NCBI GenBank assembly: GCA_963565915.1
Contig: OY751487.1
Span: 5,394,001-5,458,000, forward strand
Length of the DNA stretch: 64,000 bases
Source of the DNA: Entoloma clypeatum
Taxonomy: Eukaryota; Basidiomycota; Agaricomycetes; Agaricales; Entolomataceae
Direction: 5' to 3'
Each line of letters starts with the position of its first letter. Position 1 is the first letter of the stretch. This document shows positions 44,158 to 54,298 of this stretch, piece after piece. A model generated the notes under the pieces. The model had not been told where the DNA came from, did no database searches, and saw only the letters and a list, made by a program, of their open reading frames with translations. The position numbers and the translations under genes were made by a program.

Positions 44158-44526
44158 TGTTACGGACTAACGACTACGGACGTATATGCTTACTTTTTCA
44201 CTTTTACTCATCGGCCCCCGTTTACACATATCGTATTATACTTTATTTCCTTTAGTATACTTCGCTCCCGCGCTGACTCGCTTTCCGCAGCTATCTGACT
44301 CATTCCGCAGTCAGCTTACTCATTAGTACATAGCCTTCCGCAGTCGCCTTACTCATGCGCACTGCCTTCCGCAGCTACTGACTCATTCGCTACCACTCAT
44401 AGTCAGTACTATATAAACCTCATGTACCATAGCTACATTCCTTAGATTTAGCAATCACATTGCTCTTCGCCTTTCCACTTCCTGCATACTCTGCCCGAAC
44501 CTTGGAACGGTTTGTTAAGCATAACA
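44158..44526 (+). repeat. LTR type B (3' LTR of copy 4)
   Basis: 369 bp, TGTTACGG...CATAACA, preceded by a polypurine tract GAGGAGAGGAACA. Pairs with 26125-26462 of copy 3. Its last 110 bp (R/U5) are nearly the same as in type A, while U3 is diverged. Confidence 0.95.
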
Positions 44527-45899
44527 GCCTCCGTCCAGCACCAATATGCTGTGTGTATATCAAAAAAGCTCGTGGCATAAAGGGAAACTACTCAATCGAT
44601 CTCGACAAATCAACATGCCCAAATGGGGTTCGTTTCAATTATCGGAATGCTTCCTTGTCGACCGAGCGCTCCCCCTGTTCCAAAATTCCCACCGTCTGCT
44701 CTTTGTGCCCGAAAGGAAGCCCCGCAGTCTGGACATACAGCCTTCATGCCCACTACCGGGATCGCCACCGGTTGACCTCTCCTGCCACTTTTCCTACTCT
44801 TGCTGAACTTTCCCAGTCTGAAAAGGATGGCATGAACCGCATATGGAAAGCTCGCTTCAAGAAGCCAAAACAACAACGGTCAAAAGGAGAACAACGAAAG
44901 AAACCACTTCCTATCTCAGAGGCACACCGTTCACGAATTGTGGTTTGGTGAGTCTCATCTTGGTCTCATCATTTCCTTGTGTTTCGACTCGGAAGATCTA
45001 ACATGCTCTGCATGTAGTCATTCGGCGCCAAGTTCCTCGACACATGCGGGCGAAAATCCAGGGGCAGGTGATAGTGGCTGCAATGAGGAACCTGCGGATG
45101 ATATTTCCGAGCGTTCAGACAATGATGATGCGAGTGCACAGAACGAGTCCAAGTCGGTGGATGAACAGGGAGTGGATGATGAGCTGGATGACGAGCCATA
45201 TGTTCTCAAAACACGTAGTAAGTCTGAGTCCTTTTGGTTTTCCATGATCTGTGAATATCCTTGTTGCAGCAAACCCACAGTCCCCACCCACGACGTCTCC
45301 AGCTGCAGCGCCAACCACTGCACCACCCGTGATCATCCCTGGTCCAGTCCTAACAGCCCTTACGACCTCCCGGCCCCTGGCACTGAGTGGAGCTGCCACC
45401 GATATGCGGACATGGCCTAGTAAGTCCGAGTCCTTTGGGTTTTCCATGCTCTGTGAACATCCTTGTTACAGCAAACCCACAGTCCCCACCCGCGACGTCT
45501 CCAGCTGCAGCGCCAGCCACTGCACCACCTGCGATCATCCCTGGTCCATCCCTAGCAGGCCCTACGACCTCCCGGCCCCTGCCGCCGAGTGGAGCTGCTA
45601 CCGATATGCGGACACAGCCGAGTCGAACAAGAAAAGTTCACTTACTCAACCTGAACACTTGTATTTGCGGGGTCACCATCACCGATGCCAAAATTCAAGA
45701 GGGCCGAAACACTATGCAATGCCGAGTGCAAGGATGTGAAACAGTCTGGGTAAGTTCCCTCTTGTCTCGCTCATCCAGGACTCGCAACGATCCTCATAAT
45801 TGATTTTAGTATCATCAAAGTTGTATGAAGTATACATTTACTCCGAAGCAGTGGAGCTGTGATAGCTGCAAGGCAGATTCTGGTCGAAAATGTCAATAG
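44527..45899 (+). pseudogene. Zinc-finger and PHD-type protein, 5'-truncated by LTR
   Basis: Coding sequence begins abruptly at the LTR edge. Exon 1 (to 44950) has a C2H2-type finger (CSLCPKGSPAVW ... HAHYRDRH). Introns follow at about 44949-45017, 45211-45269 and 45418-45472 (GTAAGT or GTGAGT to CAG), then 45750-45809. The last exons encode a PHD-like cluster, CIC(G)...C....C....H..C ... WSCDSC, ending at TAG 45897-45899. PHD fingers read histone tails; the role here is unknown. The upstream half is missing because the gypsy element, or the rearrangement it took part in, removed it. An intron-exon unit is tandemly duplicated (see findings). Confidence 0.6.
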
Positions 45900-46144
45900 G
45901 TACCTGCACGCTGACGTCCTCATTCATTTGTAATTTTGTGAGAGGTTTATCATTTTGATCTTATGTTTTTCGTAGAAATATATATGTTTGTGGGTATAAC
46001 ATACTATATTAGGAAGGAGGGGGTGGGGAGGGGGGGTTTCGTGAGGCTGAAAAAAAAAGTCCAACATGTGTTGCTGCAGTCGCGTTCCGACACCCCCTTG
46101 TTCAGCTCATTCTGTGTTCGAGGAGATGGTGGGATTGATGAGAG
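45900..46144 (+). pseudogene. Short C-terminal scrap of the Zn2Cys6-like family
   Basis: Near 46085-46140 the plus strand reads a peptide with VRGDGGIDES, matching the ARGDGGIGER signature at the C-terminus of the paralogues at 51.3, 54.3 and 60 kb. It is cut by the 363-bp repeat at 46145. The rest of the stretch is not recognised. Confidence 0.4.
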
Positions 46145-46507
46145 CATTGTGATTCCTACAGATTCAGCTATTAGAACTATTTTGGGCTAGTACTAGTCCC
46201 TACTAGTTCAAAATAGTTCAATAATCACAAGCTGAATAATCTAGGTCAAAACATCACTAGGGAGTTGCTAGGGAGTGATGAGATGATGCCATTGCATCGC
46301 CAAGAGATGATTAGTTCTAACATATCTAATAGTTTCGGCATACAATAACTATAGTTCATCATTGGTAGAACTACAACTTTAATGGGATCCATGAATTATA
46401 AGATGAGAAGACTATTGTTGGCAACTCTTCGGGCTAGTAAGACTTGTTGTCTAGTGACGAGTCAAATAGCCCAAAATAGACCAATAGGATTTTGTGGAAG
46501 TGCTGAT
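46145..46507. repeat. 363-bp dispersed repeat, copy 2
   Basis: Inverted, equal-length copy of 5499-5861. It begins CATTGTGATTCC and ends GAAGTGCTGAT, with CTATTTTGGGCTA near the left and its complement near the right end. Confidence 0.75.
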
Positions 46508-47057
46508 GAGAGTCCATGAGGAGAGTCCTTTATGAGCTGGTAAACGTCGCCGCGTGGAATAACGGTGGCTGAGGGTGCTGGTGTTCGGACATCTTTCCTT
46601 CTGTCAAGTGGGTACTATTTGTCTACTCATTGTACTGGAGAAGTGTTTTGTTGCTGTGCTTCGGTATCGATCGGTGTGGGGGGTAGGTTTGGGCCAGTTA
46701 CTGAGATAGTGGACTGGAATCTTCGTTGGGATACATGCGAGGTTTATAATGATCTTTCGAGCACTGTGCTTCGGTGTAGGAGAGATATAAAATATTCATT
46801 TCAATGTGTAATCGAACAAATCTGAGAAATTTCAAAGATCCTCTGCCCGCATCCGGACTTTGAGGGGAATTTCCAAATTTGGAAATTACAAGTCTTCACG
46901 AATCACTATCATCTGTGTTCAGACCTGCCATTAATTTCCTGTGGATAAGGTCCTTCTAAAGATACTTGACTGGTGAAGCCTGCTGACCCACGACTCTTTT
47001 AGCTTCACGAAGTATCACTGAGTGCCCTGGAACTTTGGCCGACCCACAATATTGAAT
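46508..47057. other. Gene-free stretch
   Basis: No supported gene; the short open frame at 46565-46825 has no recognisable feature. Confidence 0.45.
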
Positions 47058-47391
47058 ATGGATACCACGCCCACGTTCCCGGACTCTGACAATGCAGACT
47101 GGGTCACTGAAGCTGAAATTGCAGCCTACAAGCTAAAATTTGACGCTGCTTTGAAAATTTTCAACATACTCATCGACGATTGGAGCCTGAAGAACCGGAA
47201 GGTGCGCTTTACTCTGTTTCACAATTTTTGCTGATGGTGTTAGATTTGGCAAACTCTTACCTGCAAAACATGTACTGATGGTGGACATCTCGACTGCACC
47301 TGGCGCCGTGGCTTCGAAATACAGCGCATTTCGCTTGCTTTGGCCATTTCAGAGGCTCAATGTCGCCGGTTTTATTGTGCCTGGGCCAGGC
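47058..47391 (+). pseudogene. 5' fragment of a Zn2Cys6-like/coiled-coil gene
   Basis: Exon 1 (47058-47201, MDTTPTFPDSDN ... VTEAEIAAYKLKF) and, after a 42-nt intron (47202-47243), exon 2 with CKTC and SLALAISEAQCRRFYCAW. Both match exons 1-2 of the paralogues at 55.8-56.1 and 61.2-61.6 kb. The first three cysteines of the cluster are absent and the gene stops where the CTACAG-rich repeat begins at 47391. Truncated and inactive. Confidence 0.65.
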
Positions 47392-47600
47392 TACATCAGC
47401 AAACCCTGATTGGCCCTGGGAGTACTACGGAGCACTCTGTAGTGCTGTAGTATGGTAACAGGGTATTTGAGACAGGGAGCTCTGTAGTGACCCTGGTCAC
47501 TACAGAGGACTCCTGGTAGGCTGGCAGGCCACTCTGTAGTGTCCTGTAGTGTCCTGTAGGAAGCACCCAGTACTCTAGACAGATACTCTGGGTCCAGAAC
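47391..47600 (-). repeat. CTACAG-rich dispersed repeat, inverted copy
   Basis: Begins ACATCAGCAAACCCTGATT, the complement of the conserved right end of the copies at 690-910 and 49920-50115, followed by CTGTAGT-rich DNA. It truncates the gene fragment at 47058. Confidence 0.65.
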
Positions 47601-47989
47601 CAGTGGGATAACTGGTGGTATTGTAAACATCACACACTGTCCAGATGATGATGTGGTGCAAAATTCAAAATTATTATAAAGTTTCTCTATGCTACGAACA
47701 TGTAAATAAGTTTATTGGCTCTCTAGGTATTGGGAATGAAGCACTGTGGGGGGTACATCAGTTAATGCAGCAGATTTCGGATAGGAATGACTTACAGCTC
47801 GCCAGGCATTGTCATGTCCTCTGGTGCCCTGTCTGCACATCTCCCCCTTTGCCCAGGTTCCGCTAGAGACAAATTCACCCACCTCACATGTAGACGGGCC
47901 GCAGATGGGGAGGTTCGGATTTGGGAGGTTCGGTTCAGATTCGAACCGTGGTTCAACATGAAAAGATGCAAAAAAAAAAGAGGTGGCGA

Positions 47990-49080
47990 GGAGGCCGCAC
48001 GGGGCGAAAGGGTGCTGCTGGAGACGAGATATGGCTGCAGGGGACAAGAGGCAGCCGTTGGCGAGAGGTGGCCGTTGTAGGCGAGAGACGGCCGTAGGAC
48101 ACAAGTGGGAGCCGTTGGGGGTGAGAGGCGGCCGAGGGAGACAAGAGGCGACCGTAGGACACGAGTGGGAGCTGTTGGGGGTGAGAGGGAGCCAAGGGAG
48201 ACAAGAGGTGGCTGTTGGGGGCGAGAGGCAGCCATGGGAGGCAAGGGACGGCCGTAGGGCACGAGTGGGAGCCGAGGGAGACGAGAGGTGGCTGTAGGAG
48301 GCGAGAGATGGCCGTAGGGTATGAGTGGGAGCCGTTGGGGGTGAGAGGGAGCCGAGGGAGACAAGAGGTGGCCATTGGAGGCGAGAAACAGCCGTAGGAC
48401 ATGAGTGGGAGCCATTGGGGGTGAGAGGGAGCTGAGGGAGAGAAGAGGCAGCCGTAGGCACGAGGGGGAGCCATTGGAGGTGAGAAGAGGCCGTTGGAGA
48501 TGAGAGACGGCCATTGGAGACCAGAGACGGCCGTTGGGCACACAGGAAAGCCGTAGGGAACGAGAGGCAGCCGTTGGAGACGAGAGGCGGCCATTGGAGG
48601 CAAGAGGAGGCTGTTGGGCACGCGAGGAAGCCATAGGGGAAGAGAGGCGGCCGTTGAGGGTGAGAGGAGGCCGTTGGGGGCGAGAGGAGCGGCAGGGAGC
48701 CGTTGGGGGTGAGAGATGGCCGTTGGGGGCGACAGGCAACCATTGGGCACACGAGAGGACCGTAGGGGATGAGAGGGAGCTGTTCGAGACGAGAGATGGC
48801 CATTGGGAACGAGAGGCGGTCGTTGGGTGCGAGAGGCAGCCGTTGGGCATGCAAGGAAGCCATAGGGGGCAACAGGCAGCCGTTGGGCACGTGAGAAGAC
48901 CATAGGGGATGAGTGGGAGCCGTTCGAGACAAGAGATGGCTGTTGGGAATGGTAGACAACCGTTGGGCACGAGAGGCGGCCGTTGGGTGCGAGAGGCAGC
49001 CCGCGAGGAAGCCGTAAGGGATGAGAGGCAGCCGTTTGGGGCAATGACCATTCGAGGCGAGAGACGGCCGTGGTCGATGA
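47990..49080. repeat. GC-rich minisatellite array, copy 4
   Basis: About 1.1 kb of units of roughly 20 bp on the core GCCGTTGGGGGYGAGAG and GCCGTAGGACACGAGTGGGA. Long blocks near 48105-48180 and 48320-48430 repeat closely. Three minus-strand frames of more than 400 residues run through it in all three phases; that is expected of a stop-poor array and rules out a gene reading. Confidence 0.88.
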
Positions 49081-49296
49081 GGAAGATGGGGAGGAGGGCA
49101 GACATGCGGGAGGGAGGTGATGGGGGAAGTTAAAGGGATGTTGGGGCTTTGGTATGGTCGACTTTCGTTGCCGGGCTCGGCAAGTTCCGGGCACGTGGCT
49201 GACTGTCAAACAATTGCCAAAGTCCAACATCCCTTTTGACTCCCTCCATCACATCCCTCCCGCGTGTCTGCTCCCTCCTCCCCATCTTCCTCATCG
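49075..49296. repeat. Imperfect inverted repeat at the edge of the minisatellite
   Basis: Arms 49075-49152 and 49217-49296 (GAGGAAGATGGGGAGGAGG against its complement, AAAGGGATGTTGG against CCAACATCCCTTT) surround a 64-bp loop that itself contains TTGCCGGGCTCGGCAA. Possible fold-back element or hairpin. Confidence 0.6.
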
Positions 49297-49919
49297 ACCC
49301 CTCCTCTCTCCGTTCACATGCCCGCCTGCTATGCAGGCCCAACTACTGGTGAGCACCTTCTGTACCTCACCACCCACACTTACAGAGAACAACAGGAAAC
49401 ATGTGGAGAACACAACGGCGGTGGGTGATGGTGGGGGAGGGGAAGGGGAGGGGGAAGGGGGAGGGGGGAGGGCTACTGAAATGGCCACAGTAGAGGGACG
49501 GCAGGACACAGGCAAAAGGCGGGACACATGTGAGAATGGCTGGATATGCACGGGAACGGCGGGACAGGCGAATAGGGTGCGAGGGGACGTAGTGAGGGAC
49601 GCGTGGAGTGGGGGACAGCACCCTGCTCAGCCACGCTGCAGCACACTAACAGAGAACACGACGGCGGTGAGTGTGGTGGGGAGGGATACCCCTACGGCTA
49701 TGGTGGGGCAATGAGTGAAGGGCAGGACATACGCGAGGACGGAGGGACATGCGAGGAGGCTAGGGGCACGCAGCTGCGGCGCTCAGTTTAGTTTCATGTT
49801 TTACCTAGTCGAAATATGATATTCCGTCTATTCTGCCCGTCCCAGCTCATGGCATACAGTACCTTTAAGTTTGAAGTACATAGCAAGGTGTCATTTTTGG
49901 ACTGGACACCATGTGGGTT
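49297..49919. other. Gene-free stretch with a G-rich run
   Basis: 49432-49476 is a nearly pure G run with single A interruptions (G-quadruplex-forming potential). ACAGAGAACAC...ACGGCGGTG blocks near 49380-49420 and 49650-49675 repeat. No gene. Confidence 0.5.
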
Positions 49920-50115
49920 CCTACTGTTAATACACAACTACTGTACTACCTTGCTCCAATGCTACTGTACACTATGGCCCTATATACTACTACAGCACTA
50001 CAGCACTACAGCACTACAGTCCTCTACAGATCACTCCAACCCTACAGGGCCCTACAGGTTTGGGTGTGTTTGCTACAATTTACTACAGCCGAAAATCAGG
50101 GTTTGCTGATGTAGA
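49920..50115 (+). repeat. CTACAG-rich dispersed repeat, copy 3
   Basis: ACTACAGC runs near 49990-50025, ending in TCAGGGTTTGCTGATGT at about 50110. Same family as 690-910 and 47391-47600. Confidence 0.65.
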
Positions 50116-51286
50116 TACTGTAGAAGGGGAGAGGAAAGGGCTTCCTTTCAAGATTCTCCTGAGTTTGTTCCGAGTCAACCCCCTCCAATTATCTATAATG
50201 TACAGCCGCCAGAACCTCCCAACCATCCTCCACCCATCCCACCTCCTCCACCAGATTCTTTCACGCCTCTCATCCGCTCGTGTAGTAGCGGTCCCAGACA
50301 CTTGAATCAGCTTAAAACGCATCTCTCGGGCGTTCCAATAATCGTGTCTAACCAGGTTGGTCCTCAAAAAGTCCCCGTACTAGTACCCACGAAGCATGGA
50401 GCATCGAACGATGAGAAGCGAGTTTGTGATGAGCACCGAAAATGCGAGAGACTCTGGTCAGAGCTCTACAAACACCTCAAACACCCAACAACACTCTCAA
50501 CAATTAGTTCAAGGGTGGCGGGAACTTAACCACTTATTCCGTAAGTAGTTAGACTCGTTTGTCTTTTGTAGAAAGTCGTCGCGAGGTCGCGCGTCGACAA
50601 TCAAGGGTTTTGATCAAATAAAATAATAATATGAGATCGAGTTTCCTCAGGGTTCACTGAGACTCCCTTTGGATGAGACTTAGAAAATCTAACCACTCAA
50701 TCAATCACTGAGAGAGAGAGAGGGATTGGATCTGGCTGGGGGGCCTTTCTAATCTACAGTACATGGCAGGAAACTACAGTTTTTATACATGACAAGAGAT
50801 GAAATATATATATAAGGTTTATCACAAGATATGTCCATAACAAATCGGTTTCCAGGGTATCTGTTATTTGGGCATGGTCCAAATATTCACATGGGTCTTT
50901 TAAACATATTTCCGAGGTGTCGAGAGGGCAACCGGCCCTGGCGGAGTGGAGCGACAAGAATGCGTCGTTTCGCGAGCATTCTAGAAGTCCGCATCAATAT
51001 TGATGTTGTCGATCGATCGATCAAGTTCCCGGTTGTCATCGATCAAGGGTCCGAAGTGTCAACAAGTCACGGACCGGGAACCCGTTTCCAGGGTTCGGTC
51101 TATTTCTGGTAAGCCACACAGATCGGCATCACGGCATCTGTGATCGCGCGTCGTACACTGTGATGCTGGGCATCCTGCTCATTATTATGAGTCCCCCGAG
51201 CCCTCAGATTGTCCATAGTCAATAGTAGTGATTGGATAGGGTGATATGTCATAGAATATTCTTATTAATGACTGGTCCCCTCGGGC
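50116..51286. other. Unresolved stretch with coding-like scraps
   Basis: 50116-50540 contains Pro-rich and Lys/Arg-rich peptide pieces in changing frames (for example RKCERLWSELYKHL), perhaps a gene or gag-like remnant. 50560-51230 is AT/GC-mixed DNA with TCGATCGATCGATC near 51011; it may be a solo LTR of an unknown family, but no pair is available in the window. Confidence 0.35.
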
Positions 51287-51658
51287 ATGGTCAGCAATTC
51301 TCCGGTGGATTTTGAATATCCTGTCTTACACAATCCATGCGAAGAGGACGACGTGGAAAGGGAACGCATCCACAAAGCGTTTGTCCTGTCAGTCAGTAAC
51401 GTTACCCACTTTCTCGCCTCTCGCATACCTCCCGTCGCCAATCCGTCTCATGCCGATCTCGTCTGTCTCAGTCAAAGGATATACAACGCTCTCAATCGGA
51501 TGATATCTGAGGACTTTGCGCGTTCGGATTGTGGACTCAACTCATTTTTTGCTCGAGGAGATGGCGGGATTGGGGAGAGGACTGAGTTTGGTGCGTCCGC
51601 GTCCGGTGGGGTTGCGTTTGAGAGTCCCGTACGCGCTAGCAAGCGACGCCGTGAGTAA
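51287..51658 (+). CDS. Short Zn2Cys6-like family member (C-terminal domain only)
   Basis: 123 residues. It carries only the conserved C-terminal module of the local family: KAFVLSVSNVTHFLASRIPP, an SQRIYNALNRMI helix, then FARGDGGIGER and a basic end KRRRE. The DNA-binding-like N-terminus of the paralogues is missing, and no coding exon can be supported directly upstream, so it is probably a truncated copy. The frame is intact here, which shows the proper reading of the segment where the paralogues at 54.3 and 60.0 kb are shifted. Function unknown. Confidence 0.55.
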   Translation: MVSNSPVDFEYPVLHNPCEEDDVERERIHKAFVLSVSNVTHFLASRIPPVANPSHADLVCLSQRIYNALNRMISEDFARSDCGLNSFFARGDGGIGERTEFGASASGGVAFESPVRASKRRRE

Positions 51659-51913
51659 GTCAAGCTGATGTACATGTGATGATTCTTAGGAGCACAGCTT
51701 TCATCCAGCCTGAGCACTGAGTAAGGCGACTGTCGATGGTTGAGGAAGGTTTGCAATGTTGCGGTAAACGGCATCGCGATCCTGGAGGATTGATCCATGA
51801 TATATGTAATGGAAAATACGTACGTGCACCGGTAGTTGTCGGTATTTCGTGTCGGCAGTAGGGTTAGGGTAACTGCTGACAAATCATTTTTGCGGTTTAC
51901 CATTGTACACGAC

Positions 51914-53975
51914 ATGCTCGACGTCGATTTTTCGCCATGGCTGGACGGTCCTCCCATTCCAGACGACTGCTCCCAATCGGAGGGGCTGGCGTACAGCGAG
52001 GCAGTACGTCAGCTACAGGAAAAATCGCAGCGCGGACTGAGCAAGGAGATGGTAAAGCAGTGGGGCACGCACTTCAAGGACAGAGTGAGTTCCGAACTTG
52101 TGGTTACGCTGACCAGGCTAATTTATCTGTGTTAGAGCTGCGAACGCTGCCTCACCCGTAGGACGCAGTGCGTTTGGAGGGTAGACACAGCGGGGTGCCA
52201 GGCATGCCACATCTCCAAATTGCGGTGTTCAAAGGTCGAAAGATACGCGTCACGGTTGATCGCAGCCCGCTTAGGTCTCCCGGAGACAGTCAGCTGGGCC
52301 CGTTTTCAAAAATGGGGCAAAATAAGACGTCCAGGAGGCGGTCGGAAGCCGTCTATTGTGGCAAAAACGTCGCCGAAGGCTAACAAACCTAGAGCCAGCA
52401 AGGGCAAGACAACGGACGATTCTCAGAGGGGTCGACCTCCCAGCCTCCACGACTCGCGCACACCTCCAGTGCCTTCGACCTCGCATCTCCTGAAACGTTC
52501 CCTGCAAGGCGAGGTGCTCGGGCCGTCGGTGAAGCGTGCCAGAACTCAAACAAATGAGGCCTGGGATGCCAGGAAGTCTTCGAGGAATGGTCAGGATAGG
52601 GAGGGCTCGGGGGATGAGGAAGATAATGACGTAGACGAAAGCGATGTTGAACCGAGCCCAGGGATCCTGAGAGAGGACTGTTTTGGCGGACGCTCGGAGT
52701 CAATCAACGTCTCTTTTCAAACCCCCCCGAGTCCCTTATCCTTTTCAGCATCTCCGTCTATCCCTGCTATGTCTCCCAAACTTATCAACCTTGAAGCCAT
52801 TCCTCCACTTCCTGATCCCCTTCTGGACGCAAACCCTCCGGTGGTAATTTCACCCAACAACTCGAACGGAGATCTGTTCTCCTTTGGTCATCGGCCCCCG
52901 ACGAACGCCAGCGAACCCCAAGAGTCGAGAAACTGCTCTCCCTTTCAAACCGATTATCCCTCCGCACAGCCGCCCCGTTATCCTTCTCCTAGCACAACCC
53001 CATACCCTTCCACCCGTTCCGAAGACGACCGGGTGAACGACGACCCAGATAACCATCGAGAGCTGCATCCGCGAGGGGTCTACCGTCCTCAATGGTTCCA
53101 CGAAAGGTCCATGGGGCTGGAGGCTGCGTCAGAAAATGATCGAAGGCCGGACGAATGCCAGAGAGAGATGGAGGTGATGATCCAGCGAGAAAGAGAGGAG
53201 CTTGAAGAGCGAATGCGCAACGAACGGGAGGTGCTCCAAGCGCAACTTCGTACGCAGCGAGAGACCATGGAGCAGGAATTATCGAAACGCCAGTCGGCAC
53301 TCGATGCACGTCTCGAAGAGAGCGAGTCCGGGCGAGTCGAGCTTCAAACCGAGGTCGACAAGGTGCGGACATTGGTTGAACAAGAGCGGAGGTCCTTGTC
53401 AGAGCATGCCGATGAGCTTTCCGGTACGCAACCTCCCTCGTCTCATCGCCTTTGTCTCCTCGTGTCTCACTTCTTCTACAGATTTCCGCCACGCCTACAG
53501 CGTACTCCTCCAAGGCGCAACCGAGGCCGGGTATGCATTACAGGCTGGCTCTCGGTATCATACTACCAGCGGAGAAAGTGCCTCTCACGAGGCACGTGCA
53601 CAGAATGTCCTCCAGGACGCCATCGTCCGTGCCATGGACGTCGTGCTCCCTTACCAGCGGGATCATGACCACACCCGTCGCGAGCGGCCCGCGCACTACT
53701 CGTCGCAAGGTTCCGACGGGTGTCACCCCGTGCTGCAGGTTCCTGTCGACCCCGTCAGCCAAGGATCGAGCAGCCAGCATCGCCACTCGATGGTGGAACC
53801 TCATCAACCACAGTCGCCCGCAAAAGCACACAGTATGGTCGATGGGACTGCGCAGCAGCCCAAAGTTCCGCGCCGACCCGGGAGTGTTGGGAGTCCGCAG
53901 TCGTGCAGCGCATCTTTGCACCCCCGTATGCGGCGAGTGGGGGTGCTGGGGAGGGATGAGTCATTATATGTATGA
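51914..53975 (+). CDS. Zn2Cys6-like, coiled-coil protein
   Basis: Three exons: 51914-52084, 52136-53423, 53482-53975; introns of 51 nt (GTGAGT...TTAG) and 58 nt (GTACGC...ACAG) keep frame, giving about 650 residues. Exon 2 opens with a six-cysteine cluster C-x2-C-x6-C-x7-C-x2-C-x6-C (CERC ... CQAC ... C), the spacing of fungal Zn2Cys6 DNA-binding domains, at about residues 59-84. A Ser/Pro-rich linker follows, then a strongly charged coiled coil (REREELEERMRNER and onward, about residues 410-485), which could dimerise. A nuclear transcription-factor role is inferred from the cluster only. It is convergent with the next gene. No stop or frameshift is seen. Confidence 0.7.
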
Positions 53976-54298
53976 TGTGTGAAGGAGGGGGGTAGATTTA
54001 CTGACCACTTTAGGAACATGTACGATCCCTCATCTTGCATATGGATGGTTGTGGAGGTACTTATGTATAGCCTACAATCAGACGAAAATCATATACTTTA
54101 TACTTACCTATACCGATATCCCCTGATAAAAACAAAATCTGACACCAGGATTTGGAGACGAGATTGCCAGAATGTATTCGGGAAGTCATCGACTATGGAT
54201 GAGGACTAGTAGGTATCTGTCGGAGTGCATATGCTTGTATGCCCGAACGGCGGTAAAGTGTCCAAGTGATCGAGGATAGAGAAGAAAGGATAACTCCA

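Larger units (their letters stand above)
37960..44526 (+). mobile_element. Ty3/gypsy chromovirus, copy 4 (recombinant)
   Basis: Plus-strand element, inverted relative to copy 3, with open gag, pol and third ORF. The 5' LTR (37960-38330) is type A and the 3' LTR (44158-44526) type B, the reciprocal of copy 3. Flanks GTGGT and GCCTC do not form a direct duplication. From the primer-binding site through gag to about residue 876 of pol it is identical to copy 3; beyond that the two diverge increasingly. Confidence 0.95.

Noticed and set aside
26463..44531. Target duplication for the type B gypsy element
   Set aside because: After re-inversion the flanks read GGGGC and GCCTC, which do not match. 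GCCCCCGTC at 26463 and GCCTCCGTC at 44527 are similar but in the wrong relation for a target duplication, so I treat this as chance.
47712..49230. Three minus-strand open frames of more than 400 codons and matching plus-strand frames
   Set aside because: They run in several phases through a tandem repeat array whose unit lacks stop codons. The translations are low-complexity shifted copies and have no start context, domain or exon structure.
50560..51230. Solo LTR of an additional retrotransposon family
   Set aside because: Composition is suggestive, but no TG...CA ends with flanking duplication could be fixed, so it is left as unresolved DNA.
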